Assembly: GCA_945861275.1 (NCBI GenBank)
Contig: CAMATZ010000008.1
Coordinates: forward strand, 62,001 to 126,000
Direction: 5' to 3'
Origin: Bordetella parapertussis
GTDB taxonomy: Bacteria; Pseudomonadota; Gammaproteobacteria; Burkholderiales; SG8-41
DNA length: 64,000 bases
The notes beneath the pieces are model-generated. The model ran no database searches and was not told where the DNA came from. It saw nothing but the letters and a program-made list of their open reading frames with translations. A program made the translations under genes and the position numbers. This document shows, in pieces, positions 19,455-28,934 of the stretch (the first letter of the stretch is position 1; every line of letters begins with the position of its first letter).

Positions 19455-20261
19455 CTAACCGTTTTTGGGCGCATCAGGATAAACATCCGCACCATAAAAC
19501 GCCCGTGTACGCTCAAGATAATCTCCGTTGGGTGGCGCGTAGGACAGGCGCTTGCTGGTAAAGCGGCCGGTGATTTTGCGCAGCTTCACCGCCATCTCGC
19601 CCATTTTTACCAGTTCCACGATGCCGTTGACGATGGGTGCGCGCTCGATTTCGTAGGTATGTGATTCGGCGAGAAACACAATGATGTCGCCGCCGGCGGG
19701 GATGATGATTTCCGCGCCTTTGTCGAGCAGCTTTTTTGCCGCCACGTTGAATTGCTCGATGATGCCCTTACGAAACGGCAGGTCGATCATTGCGCGTTTA
19801 AGTTCGATCGGCGAGGTGTTCATCGGCTCCATGCCGGCAAAGCGACGCTCAAGGCCGTAGCGTTGCACGTTTTCCAGGATGCGCAGATTCCATTTCGGGC
19901 TGATGGTCACCAGGCCGAAACTCGCGCCCATGATGCTGGACACATGCAAACTGGTTTCACACAGCCCCAGCACGGGAATGTTCACGCACTCGCGCGCCTC
20001 GCGGATGCCAGCGTCGCTGATATTGCCGATGAGAAAAGCGTCGTAGCCTTCGCGCTCGGCCTGCATGGCATTGAACATCACTTCGCGCATATCGTGATGT
20101 TCGAGAAAACGATAGTGCACCCCGATGCCCGCGGATTTGGATACACCGCGCATGTCTACGCTGGTGCCGGGGTCTACCGCCGCGGCAATGGTCGCGCGCA
20201 GGATTTCGCCGTAGGGCGTGGATTCGGTTTGGCGTGCGAGACTTTGGTACCAGAGTTTCAT
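19455..20261 (-). CDS. Aspartate/glutamate (hydantoin-type) racemase family protein
   Basis: IREARECVNIPVLGLCETSLHVSSIMGASFGLVTISP and DKGAEIIIPAGGDI. Confidence 0.82.
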   Translation of the reverse strand: MKLWYQSLARQTESTPYGEILRATIAAAVDPGTSVDMRGVSKSAGIGVHYRFLEHHDMREVMFNAMQAEREGYDAFLIGNISDAGIREARECVNIPVLGLCETSLHVSSIMGASFGLVTISPKWNLRILENVQRYGLERRFAGMEPMNTSPIELKRAMIDLPFRKGIIEQFNVAAKKLLDKGAEIIIPAGGDIIVFLAESHTYEIERAPIVNGIVELVKMGEMAVKLRKITGRFTSKRLSYAPPNGDYLERTRAFYGADVYPDAPKNG

Positions 20262-20376
20262 ACGGGTTCCCGTAATGTTAGGACGAGCGGGTTTGTGTGA
20301 CGCAGGCGCGTGTATCGCAACGCAGGAATGTTAGAGCATATCCGCTGCCGATAGTGTAGAACGCTGGTGGCGCGGA

Positions 20377-21060
20377 TCATACAATTTCAGGATCAATCAG
20401 CGTGGCATCGTCATCCCGCGGGCGCTTGTCGCTGCGCACCCGGTGTGCGGTGATCATGTCAGCGGGCGGTGGCGTGAGCAGCGCTTCCAGTGCGTTTGTC
20501 GCCTCGATTTTGGTATCCAGCCAGAATGCCTCATCCTTGGGTTCGATAATCACCGGCATGCGGTCATGCACCTGGCGCATGGCGGTGTTGGCCTCGCCCA
20601 CGATGATAGTGCATGACTCGATCACCTCGTCGCCGCGATGCCAGCGATCCCACAGCCCGGCAAAACTGACCATGCCGCGATCCGGGCGATGCAGCCACCA
20701 TTTCATCTTGCCCTGCGCCGTGGCCTGCCACTCGAACCAACCCAATGCGGGAATCAAACAGCGGCGCTTGCGAAACGGCACGCGATAACTCGCAGCACTC
20801 GCCACGGTGTCGGTGCGCGCGTTGAAGGTGCTGAACTTGACGCGCGATTCTTTCGACCAATAGGGCAGCAGCCACCACTGCACTGTCGCAAGCTCCGTTT
20901 CGCCATCCGCGCGGTGACGGATCACCGGCACATAGGCGGCAGGATTGCCCTGCTGCGGCGTGACGTTATAGCGCGCTGTGAACGGATTATTCTGTCCGCG
21001 ACCGAGGTGGTAGTAGCGCTCGATGGCGGCCTGATCAGGCGTTACGTAGCGGCCGCACAT
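20377..21060 (-). CDS. SOS response-associated peptidase (YedK/HMCES family)
   Basis: MCGRYVTPDQAAIERYY (catalytic Cys2), STFNARTDTVA, CLIPALGWFEWQ, HDRMPVI. Confidence 0.96.
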   Translation of the reverse strand: MCGRYVTPDQAAIERYYHLGRGQNNPFTARYNVTPQQGNPAAYVPVIRHRADGETELATVQWWLLPYWSKESRVKFSTFNARTDTVASAASYRVPFRKRRCLIPALGWFEWQATAQGKMKWWLHRPDRGMVSFAGLWDRWHRGDEVIESCTIIVGEANTAMRQVHDRMPVIIEPKDEAFWLDTKIEATNALEALLTPPPADMITAHRVRSDKRPRDDDATLIDPEIV

Positions 21061-21073
21061 TTTGCGTCGGTGA

Positions 21074-22342
21074 TTATTGGCGCAGGAAATCCGCCCCCGT
21101 GGCCGGCATCAAAAACGCCCGGGTCATTTCCTTGGTGGAGTTGATGCCCATCATCGCCATGTCGCGATCAATTTCGTCCATCAATAATTTGATGGCGTGT
21201 TCAACGCCGGGTTGTCCCGCAACGGCGGACGCACACAGGAACGGGCGCCCGATGAAGCAGAAATCGGCGCCCAGTGCGAGCGCTTTGAGCACGTCGGTGC
21301 CGCGGCGAAAGCCGCTGTCCATGATCACCGCCATGCTGCCCGCGGCTTCGCGGATGCCGGGCAGCACGCGCAGTGGCGAAACCGTGCCGTCGAGCTGACG
21401 CCCGCCGTGATTGGAAACCATCACGCCGTCGAGTCCGTGCTCGCGTGCCATGCGCACCACGTCCTTGTCCAGCACGCCTTTGATCAGCAGATTGCCCTTC
21501 CAGATCTTGCGCATGTGCGCGACGTGTTTCCACGTGAGCCGGTCACGACGGCCGTAGCCGCGCAAGGCGGTGCTGGAAATCAGCGGCACGCGCGGGCCCA
21601 TGTTTTCGACATGCGGCATGCCATCCTTGATCAGGGTTTTGAGAAACATGCCGAACAGCCACTTGGGACGTATCATGCAGTCCCACGCCAGGCGCGGTGT
21701 CGGCCGCAGCGGGTTGTTATAGCCGGCGCGCACGTTGTTTTCCCGGTTGCCCGCGACCTGCACATCCACGGTGACGGCGATGGTTTCGAAGCCTGCTTTC
21801 GCGGCACGCTCGAAAGTTTCGCTGATGCGATCCTCGTCGCCCGGCAGATACGCCTGAAACATCGCGGTTCTGCCGGCGGCTTTGACATCTTCCATACGCA
21901 TCAACGAAGCGCCGCTCATCATCATCGGAATGTTGGCGTCGGCGGCGGCGCGCGCGAGCGCCAGATCGCCCTGATACGATGCGATGGAGGTGCCGCCCAT
22001 CGGCGCAAAACCGAAGGGCGCGTTGTAGGTATGGCCGAAGAGTTGTGTCTTCATGGTGCGCATGGTGGTGTCCACCAGCGGCTTGGGCACGAAAGCAATC
22101 TCTTCAAACACGTCGCGGTTGCCGCGCAGCGACATGTTGTTTTCCACGCCGCCGGTGACATAGCCGTAAATCGGACGCGGCAAGACTTTGCGCGCTTGGT
22201 CGATAAAATCCTGCAACGACAAATAAGTGCGCATGCCGCGCGGCAGCGTGCGTTTGTCGACTAAGGAGAGACCTCCGGCGGTGTCGGGTTTGGGCGCGAG
22301 GTCAGTGACGGTGGTGGTGGGAACTGTGGCGGCGGTGTCCAT
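21074..22342 (-). CDS. FMN-dependent alpha-hydroxy acid oxidase
   Basis: DGVMVSNHGGRQLDGTVSPLRVLPGIREA...VIMDSGFRRGTDVLKALALGADFCFIGRPF. ATG at 22342 preferred. Confidence 0.95.
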   Translation of the reverse strand: MDTAATVPTTTVTDLAPKPDTAGGLSLVDKRTLPRGMRTYLSLQDFIDQARKVLPRPIYGYVTGGVENNMSLRGNRDVFEEIAFVPKPLVDTTMRTMKTQLFGHTYNAPFGFAPMGGTSIASYQGDLALARAAADANIPMMMSGASLMRMEDVKAAGRTAMFQAYLPGDEDRISETFERAAKAGFETIAVTVDVQVAGNRENNVRAGYNNPLRPTPRLAWDCMIRPKWLFGMFLKTLIKDGMPHVENMGPRVPLISSTALRGYGRRDRLTWKHVAHMRKIWKGNLLIKGVLDKDVVRMAREHGLDGVMVSNHGGRQLDGTVSPLRVLPGIREAAGSMAVIMDSGFRRGTDVLKALALGADFCFIGRPFLCASAVAGQPGVEHAIKLLMDEIDRDMAMMGINSTKEMTRAFLMPATGADFLRQ

Positions 22343-22411
22343 GATGTGTGGTGATGCCTCGGTTGTTGTGAATGGAATCTGGATGCGCCAATTATAATCA
22401 CGCCATGAATT

Positions 22412-22435
22412 CGTAAGGCGCGCTTGCGCCCTACG
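22412..22435. repeat. Short inverted repeat (CGTAAGGCGC/GCGCCCTACG) at the 3' end of queD
   Basis: cgtaaggcgcgcttgcgccctacg hairpin; overlaps the queD stop codon. Confidence 0.6.
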
Positions 22436-22856
22436 CGCTGCTCGCGCGCGGACCGCTATAACTGCAAGCCTGCCCCAGTGAATCACGGCGCACGCTGACG
22501 CGTGCCAACCCGGGCAGCTTGGTGGCGAGACGCTGCCATATCCAGAGCGCCAGATTCTCCAGGCTAGGTGATGCTAACTGTTTGATTTCATTTAATAATT
22601 TATGATCGAGTTGCTTGCGCAGCGCAAGGCATATGCGTTCCACCTGCGCCAGATCGGCGACAAAGCCGTGCGGCGCGCGCGGCGTGCCGCGCAAGGTGAC
22701 CTGACACTGAAACGAGTGCCCGTGCACGCCGCGATACTTGTGGCCGCGCGGCGAGGCAGTGAAGCGATGCGCGGCGTCAAAGCCGAAGGCATAGGAAATT
22801 TCCACTTCCTGTGCCGCGGGCACGCGCGTTATTTTTTGGGCAGGGCGCTTGCTCAC
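22431..22856 (-). CDS. queD: 6-carboxytetrahydropterin synthase (QueD family)
   Basis: FGFDAAHRFTASPRGHKYRGVHGHSFQCQVTLRG: conserved His zinc ligands; adjacent to queE. Confidence 0.92.
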   Translation of the reverse strand: MSKRPAQKITRVPAAQEVEISYAFGFDAAHRFTASPRGHKYRGVHGHSFQCQVTLRGTPRAPHGFVADLAQVERICLALRKQLDHKLLNEIKQLASPSLENLALWIWQRLATKLPGLARVSVRRDSLGQACSYSGPRASSA

Positions 22857-23485
22857 GGAATGCCGATCAGCTTGTGGGTTTGCAGCGACAGGCGCCAGCG
22901 CGGCTGCGCTTTGCAGTAAGCCACCGCGAGCCGTGTGTTATGCACGCGGCGCGGGCCGTCCATCGGTTGCAGAAAAAAATTGTCAAAACGCAGTTTTTCA
23001 AAGCGTTCGGGTTCTGCGCCCTGCTGCGGGAACACCAGTTTCAGTTCGTCGCCGCGTTTGAGTGCGAGCGGCGCGCGCGCCTTGGGGCTGACGCAAATCC
23101 AGTCGATGCCCGGCGGCGGTTGCAACGTGCCATTGGTTTCGATGGCGATGCGAAAGCCCTTCGCGTGCAGTGCGGCAATCAGCGGCGGGTCGAGTTGCAG
23201 CAGCGGTTCGCCGCCGGTGCACACCACGAAGCGCATCGCCTGGATACGCTTTGGCCATAGCGCAAGCACCGCGTTCGCCAGTGCCGCCGGCGTGCGGAAC
23301 TTGCCGCCGCCGGGGCCGTCCACACCGACAAACTCAGTATCGCAAAAGCGGCACACGGCACTGGCGCGATCCTTCTCCCGGCCCGACCACAGATTGCAGC
23401 CCGCAAAGCGCAGGAACACCGCAGGCGTGCCCGCGTTGGCGCCTTCGCCTTGCAAGGTGTGGAAGATTTCTTTTACCGAGTACAT
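22853..23485 (-). CDS. queE: 7-carboxy-7-deazaguanine synthase (radical SAM)
   Basis: MYSVKEIFHTLQGEGANAGTPAVFLRFAGCNLWSGREKDRASAVCRFCDTEFVGVDG, VCTGGEPLLQ. 4-nt overlap with queD. Confidence 0.95.
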   Translation of the reverse strand: MYSVKEIFHTLQGEGANAGTPAVFLRFAGCNLWSGREKDRASAVCRFCDTEFVGVDGPGGGKFRTPAALANAVLALWPKRIQAMRFVVCTGGEPLLQLDPPLIAALHAKGFRIAIETNGTLQPPPGIDWICVSPKARAPLALKRGDELKLVFPQQGAEPERFEKLRFDNFFLQPMDGPRRVHNTRLAVAYCKAQPRWRLSLQTHKLIGIP

Positions 23486-23496
23486 CTTGCGCAGAG

Positions 23497-23697
23497 TCAG
23501 CGCGTCGATGGCGTGCGCTGCCGTGCCTTTTTGCGGGTTGGCGCAGCCGCGGAAAGAGGATTGGCCGGAGCCTGCCTGACCATCTTTGTAAAAATACAAA
23601 TTTCCTCCAGCCAGCGTAAGCGATCAATTAACGGAACTTGCTGGTAGCGCAGCACCTGCGCTTCGGTGGCGTGATACGCATAGTCGATTTTCGCCAT
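23497..23697 (-). CDS. Small conserved-looking protein partnered with the nucleotidyltransferase (66 aa)
   Basis: MAKIDYAYHATEAQVLRYQQVPLIDRLRWLEEICIFTKMVRQA...; ATG lies 1 nt past the NTase stop; RBS AAGGAG lies in the NTase 3' end. Confidence 0.7.
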   Translation of the reverse strand: MAKIDYAYHATEAQVLRYQQVPLIDRLRWLEEICIFTKMVRQAPANPLSAAAPTRKKARQRTPSTR

Positions 23698-23698
23698 G

Positions 23699-24199
23699 CT
23701 ATTTCTCCTTTGCCGCCAGCCGCAGAACAATTTTCAGCGCCTTGATATCGGAGGCATCCTGTTGGCGACCGGTTCCCGTCTTGAGCGCGATCAGATCGTT
23801 AACAGACGCAAAGCACACTGCTACGCCGCTTAAGTTCTTTTCGATGCGATCACGATGCATCTTCTTGAACGATACCTTAGGCCGCACAATGATATCCACG
23901 GTGGGCAGCGTGCCGGAAGGCGAGTGCAACGAAAATGCGATGAGGTGCTTGGTTCGTATCCACTCATTAATCTGCTTTTCGTCACATAGCGCGGAGAGTG
24001 GCACGGGCAAAGTGGGCTTGAGTTTGAGCTTGGTTGCAGCTTTCAAGAACCGCTGCAGGTTAGTGTTATCCATCGCAAGCGTAAGGTCAACATCCATCGT
24101 AGCGCGTTCGACGCCATGAAAGTTGACGGCAAGCCCACCCACCAGCACGTATGCCACGCGTTCTTTGTGCAGCGCTTTGAATAGATCAAGGTAAAACAT
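23699..24199 (-). CDS. Nucleotidyltransferase (AbiEii/MNT-like NTase fold) protein
   Basis: YVLVGGLAVNFHGVERATMDVDLTLA: NTase GG...(D)xD signature, and SVNDLIALKTGTGRQQDASDIKAL. Confidence 0.85.
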   Translation of the reverse strand: MFYLDLFKALHKERVAYVLVGGLAVNFHGVERATMDVDLTLAMDNTNLQRFLKAATKLKLKPTLPVPLSALCDEKQINEWIRTKHLIAFSLHSPSGTLPTVDIIVRPKVSFKKMHRDRIEKNLSGVAVCFASVNDLIALKTGTGRQQDASDIKALKIVLRLAAKEK

Positions 24200-24202
24200 C
24201 GT

Positions 24203-25978
24203 CTATTTTTTCCACGAATCCCGCAGTGTCACCGCGCGATTGAACTTTGGCGCGCCAGGTGCCGTATCCACGCGGTCGGCGACAAAATAGCCGTGGCGCT
24301 CAAACTGGAAGCACGCTTCCGGCTGGGCGTTTTTGAGCGCGGCTTCGAGTTGTGCGGTAACTACGTGTTTGGAATCGGCGTTGAGATCGAGCAGAAAATC
24401 GCGATCACCCGCGCCCGGGTGAGCGGTCTTGAACAGCCGGTCATAGAGCCGTACTTGCGCCGCAAAGGCGTGCTTGACGCTGACCCAGTGGATGTTGCCT
24501 TTAACTTTGACTGTGTCCGCGCCCGGCGTGCCCGACTTGGTGTCCGGGAAATATTCGCAGCGGACAGCGATGACATTTCCTTGCGCGTCTTTGTCAAAGC
24601 CCGTGCATTTCACCACATAGCCATAACGCAGGCGCACGCTGTTGCCCGGAAATAAGCGGAAGAAACCCTTTGGCGGCGTCTCAGCGAAATCATCACGCTC
24701 GATCCACAATTCGCGCGTAAGCGGCACCACGCGTTTTCCCAGCTCCGGTTTCTGCGGATGGTTGGGCGCGAAACAATCTTCCTGCTGGTTTTCGGGATAG
24801 TTGTCGATGATGAGTTTGACTGGATTGAGCACGGCGATGCGGCGTTCGGCCACCGCGTTCAGGTGTTCGCGCATGCAGTCTTCGAGCACGCTGTAGTCGA
24901 TCCACGAATCGGCTTTGGAGACACCGATGCGCTCGGCAAACAAACGCAAACCATCGGCGGTATAGCCTCGGCGGCGCGCACCGGCCAGCGTGGGCAGGCG
25001 TGGATCGTCCCAGCCTGCCACGTGTTTTTCGCTAACCAGTTGAATCAGCTTGCGTTTGGACAGCACCACGTAGGTCAGGTTGAGCCGCGCGAACTCGATT
25101 TGCTGCGGCAGTGGTTTATCGAGCAGACCGCCATCGGCGAGACGCAGCAACAACCAGTCATAGAACGGCCGCTGATCTTCAAACTCCAGCGTGCAGAGCG
25201 AGTGCGTGATACGTTCCAGCGCGTCCTCGATCGGATGCGCGTAAGCGTACATCGGATACACGCACCAGCGGTCGCCGGTGCGGTGATGTGTGGCTTTGCG
25301 AATTCGATAAATTGCCGGATCACGCAGATTGATGTTGGGCGAGGCCATGTCGATTTTCGCGCGCAGCACCATGCTGCCGTCGGCGTGGTTGCCGTCGCGC
25401 ATTTCGCGAAAACGTTGCAGTGATTCGGCGGCCGGACGTTCGCGCCACGGGCTGCCTGTGCCCGGCTCGGTCAGCGTGCCGCGATTGCTGCGCATCTGTT
25501 CGGCCGACTGTTCATCGACGTAAGCGTGTCCCGATTCGATCAGATATTGCGCCGCCTGGTACATGAAATCAAAGTAGTCGCTGGCGAAAAAAATATTCTC
25601 GCGCCAGTCGAACCCCAGCCACTGCACGGCATGAATGATGGCATCGACGTATTCCTGTTCTTCCTTTTCCGGATTGGTGTCGTCGAAACGCATGTGGCAC
25701 GCGCCGCTGTAATCGTGCGCCAAGCCAAAGTTCAGGCAGATCGATTTGGCGTGGCCGATATGCAGATAGCCGTTGGGCTCCGGCGGGAAGCGCGTGCGGA
25801 TTTTCGCCAGATCAGGCGGCGTATGGGCGTGCACCTTGGCCGGGCCGGGTTTGCCGCCCCAGCCGCGTCCGGCGTACTTGCCGCTCGTCACATCCGCTTC
25901 GATGGCCGTGCGGATGAAATTACCGGCGGCCATGGTGGCTATGGCAATTGCGCCGGCGGGCTTGTTCTTTTCGCTCAT
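24203..25978 (-). CDS. glnS: Glutaminyl-tRNA synthetase
   Basis: RFPPEPNGYLHIGHAKSICLNFGLA, LSKRKLIQLV (KMSKS-like), class Ic architecture. Confidence 0.98.
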   Translation of the reverse strand: MSEKNKPAGAIAIATMAAGNFIRTAIEADVTSGKYAGRGWGGKPGPAKVHAHTPPDLAKIRTRFPPEPNGYLHIGHAKSICLNFGLAHDYSGACHMRFDDTNPEKEEQEYVDAIIHAVQWLGFDWRENIFFASDYFDFMYQAAQYLIESGHAYVDEQSAEQMRSNRGTLTEPGTGSPWRERPAAESLQRFREMRDGNHADGSMVLRAKIDMASPNINLRDPAIYRIRKATHHRTGDRWCVYPMYAYAHPIEDALERITHSLCTLEFEDQRPFYDWLLLRLADGGLLDKPLPQQIEFARLNLTYVVLSKRKLIQLVSEKHVAGWDDPRLPTLAGARRRGYTADGLRLFAERIGVSKADSWIDYSVLEDCMREHLNAVAERRIAVLNPVKLIIDNYPENQQEDCFAPNHPQKPELGKRVVPLTRELWIERDDFAETPPKGFFRLFPGNSVRLRYGYVVKCTGFDKDAQGNVIAVRCEYFPDTKSGTPGADTVKVKGNIHWVSVKHAFAAQVRLYDRLFKTAHPGAGDRDFLLDLNADSKHVVTAQLEAALKNAQPEACFQFERHGYFVADRVDTAPGAPKFNRAVTLRDSWKK

Positions 25979-26012
25979 AGGGGGCGTATTTTAACGTGCA
26001 AGGCGCGCCGCC

Positions 26013-26717
26013 CTAACGCGTGCCAAGATAATGCGTAGTCAACGCTGCTTCGATCGCGCGGCGGCCTGAATTCGTTACACGATACGCCTTCGCGCGCGGC
26101 CGGCTGGCCACTGCACGCAGCAATTTGCCGTCAACATAGTGCAACGCCGCGCCATCGTCGGCTGCGACACCTTCGATGATTTTTCCAGCGGCGACGAATT
26201 TCTGGTAGGTCGGACGGCGCAGCCGCTCGCTGTCGTAGTGCGGGCAGTTGCTGCCAGGTAAAAAACCCAGGCAGTCGAGCGTGGTCAGCGGTCCGGCGAT
26301 GGAATCGGTAACACCCTGTTCGAACCAGCAGATCGATCCTGCGCTTGCGCCGCCAAGCACCACGCCGCGCGCCCACGCTTTGCGCAGATAGGTATCGAGG
26401 GACCATTCACGCCACACCGCCAGCAGACTGCGCGTGTTGCCGCCGCCGACGTAAATCGCATCGTGTTCCAGCACAAACGATTCGAGGTCGCGCGGCGTGC
26501 GCGCGAACAGTGGCAGATGCGTGGGGGTGCAATTAAATTGACTAAAGCCCGCGTAAAAGCGCAGCCGTCCCGCTTCCGCGTCGCCGTGTGCTGTGCCGAT
26601 GAAACACACGCGTGGTTTTTTCTTTTTCGTGAGGGACAAAAAATATTTAATCAGCAGCAGGTTATCGAGATTTTCGGGCAGTGCTGCGCCGCCTATGGCA
26701 AGGATTTGGCTTTTCAT
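26013..26717 (-). CDS. Peptidase E / S51-family (cyanophycinase-like) protein
   Basis: IYVGGGNTRSLLAVWREW, GASAGSICWFEQG nucleophile elbow. Confidence 0.88.
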   Translation of the reverse strand: MKSQILAIGGAALPENLDNLLLIKYFLSLTKKKKPRVCFIGTAHGDAEAGRLRFYAGFSQFNCTPTHLPLFARTPRDLESFVLEHDAIYVGGGNTRSLLAVWREWSLDTYLRKAWARGVVLGGASAGSICWFEQGVTDSIAGPLTTLDCLGFLPGSNCPHYDSERLRRPTYQKFVAAGKIIEGVAADDGAALHYVDGKLLRAVASRPRAKAYRVTNSGRRAIEAALTTHYLGTR

Positions 26718-26966
26718 TTTCTTAAATGTAAGTGTTTGTTTTTAAATACATTTTTATTTCCTCAGTGAAATGCAGAATTAATCCGACACGCGCACCGGTG
26801 ATCGTGACAACCTTACCGCAGTTCGCGACTTCGGTGCGGATAGTATGGGGTTAATGGCTGCACATAAGACAAACATAAAACCATCCGCGCCCATCACGCT
26901 GCAGCGATCAGGTGTTGGTGTAGCATCGGCGCTGCCCACGATCCGCGCCCGACGCAAGGAGACGCC

Positions 26967-27851
26967 ATGCACGCCCTGTTGCCCCGAACGCTCGCCAAAT
27001 TTGTGATTGCCTTTGCGCTCGCCGTTTGCATCGGCAGTTGCGCTACTACGTCTTCGCAATTATTCACGCAAGCGAGCGGCGTGCAACGCATGTTTGTGTT
27101 CAATTGCGGCGAATCGACAGTCAGCGATGTGTCGCGCTGGACACCCGGCGTCAACGTGGGCAAGCCCGGTGAATTTAGCGCCAACTGCTATCTGATCCAG
27201 CATGCACGGGGCTGGATGATGTTCGACTCCGGCATTAATGACAACGTGGCCACCATGCCCAAGGGTTTCCAGCGCGGCAAAGATTCGCCGCGCTACATCC
27301 TGCGCAAACCGCTGCGCGTGCAGCTTGCGGAAGCGGGGGTTGATCCCAAACAAATCACGCATGTCGCGTTTTCGCACACCCACGGCGACCATGTGGGCAA
27401 CGGCAATTTGTTCAGCAACGCGACGCTGTATATCCAGCAGGCCGAATACGATATCGCGTTCGGGTCCGAGGCCGTGTCGAAATGGAATTTTGAGGTTAGC
27501 AGCTACGACAAACTGCGTGCGAACCCGATGCTGCGGCTTAACGGCGACCATGATGTCTTCGGCGACGGCACGGTGGTGCTGATTGCCACACCGGGGCACA
27601 CACCCGGCCATCAATCGCTGCTGGTGCGGCTACCCAGGCGCGGGCCGGTGATACTGTCCGGCGACATGGTGCATCTGCAGGATAACTGGGCGCAGCGTCG
27701 TGTGCCCGCGTTCAACTTCAACCGCGAACAAAGCCTGCAGTCGATGGAAAAAGTAGCCGCACTGATGAAAAAAACCGGCGCGCAACTGTGGATCAATCAC
27801 GACAAGGCGCAGAGCGACCAGATTCCCAAGGCGCCAGCCTATATCGAGTAG
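26967..27851 (+). CDS. MBL-fold metallohydrolase (AHL lactonase-like), predicted lipoprotein
   Basis: HTHGDHVGN metal-binding motif, TPGHTPGHQSLLV; lipobox-like IGSC. Confidence 0.88.
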   Translation: MHALLPRTLAKFVIAFALAVCIGSCATTSSQLFTQASGVQRMFVFNCGESTVSDVSRWTPGVNVGKPGEFSANCYLIQHARGWMMFDSGINDNVATMPKGFQRGKDSPRYILRKPLRVQLAEAGVDPKQITHVAFSHTHGDHVGNGNLFSNATLYIQQAEYDIAFGSEAVSKWNFEVSSYDKLRANPMLRLNGDHDVFGDGTVVLIATPGHTPGHQSLLVRLPRRGPVILSGDMVHLQDNWAQRRVPAFNFNREQSLQSMEKVAALMKKTGAQLWINHDKAQSDQIPKAPAYIE

Positions 27852-27904
27852 TCAATGAATCCAGTCTTTGCAGAAACTTAACAGACACAATACGGGAGAT
27901 CAAC

Positions 27905-28924
27905 ATGCGCTATCTCGATTTACTTGCCCGCTTGAGCGCCTGTGCCGTGCTCGCCGTCGCCGCGTCATCTGCCCAGGCACAACAGAAATTCCCGCTCGCC
28001 GCGCCCGCTGGTGTCGACAGCAATGCGCGGCAAGCAGCGCCCCCCGGTGCGGTGAATCAGGGGCCATTCGACATGTCCACCTGGAAATATGGCGGCGCAT
28101 TTAACGCGCCGGCGGGCGCGAAAATCTGGAATCCCGCCAAGATCAAGCTGCTGCAGGGCGGCAAGGTGGTTGGCGGCACGGTGCGCGGCGTGCGCGATCC
28201 GAGCACCTATTGCACGATGGCGAATGCCGGCTATGATTTCATCTGGACTGAAATGCAGCACGAGCCTTCGAGCTGGCGCGACGTGGCGAACGCGTGGCGC
28301 ACCTGCCCGCGCGCCAAGGCCGTACCTGGCGTGCGCATCGCCTACACCGATGAACGGGAAATCGCGCATGCGCTCGACAGCGGCGCGCTGGTGCTGGTGG
28401 TGCCGACGGTCGATACGGTAGAGGAAGCCAAAGAGGCGGTGAAATGGGCCTACTTCCCGCCACTGGGCAGCCGCAGTCAGGGCGGCGGCCCGGCGTTTGA
28501 ACCCGACATGTGGGGCAGCGTCCCCGGCGGCTACCGCAACACCATCAACGACAATCTGGTGCTGATCGTTATGATCGAAACGCTTGAAGGCCTCAGGAAC
28601 GCGGACGAGATCGCCAAAGTGCCCGGCATCCACGCCGTATTCGCGGCCAGCGGTGACCTCAGTAATTTCTCCGGCTACCGGCAGGGCGACCCGGATTATG
28701 AGCGCGCTATCAACATCGTTCACGATGCGGCGATCAAAGCGGGCAAAAAGCTCTGCGGGCCCTTCGCCTGGAAGGATCGCCCGGATTTCACCTGCTTTCA
28801 GGCGGGGCACGAAATGACGCAGATCACACGCGGCGCGCGGGCCGAATTGGGTGATCTCGCCAACACACAAGGCAAGCCTGAAGTGGGGCCGTTTGCGGCT
28901 CCCGCACCTGCTGCGCCCAAGTAG
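27905..28924 (+). CDS. HpcH/HpaI aldolase/citrate lyase-like protein with N-terminal signal peptide
   Basis: VPTVDTVEEAKEAVKWAYFPPLGSRSQGGG; IETLEGLRNADEIAKVPGIHAVFAASGDLS; N-term MRYLDLLARLSACAVLAVAASSAQAQ. Confidence 0.88.
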   Translation: MRYLDLLARLSACAVLAVAASSAQAQQKFPLAAPAGVDSNARQAAPPGAVNQGPFDMSTWKYGGAFNAPAGAKIWNPAKIKLLQGGKVVGGTVRGVRDPSTYCTMANAGYDFIWTEMQHEPSSWRDVANAWRTCPRAKAVPGVRIAYTDEREIAHALDSGALVLVVPTVDTVEEAKEAVKWAYFPPLGSRSQGGGPAFEPDMWGSVPGGYRNTINDNLVLIVMIETLEGLRNADEIAKVPGIHAVFAASGDLSNFSGYRQGDPDYERAINIVHDAAIKAGKKLCGPFAWKDRPDFTCFQAGHEMTQITRGARAELGDLANTQGKPEVGPFAAPAPAAPK

Positions 28925-28934
28925 CCAGTCAATC

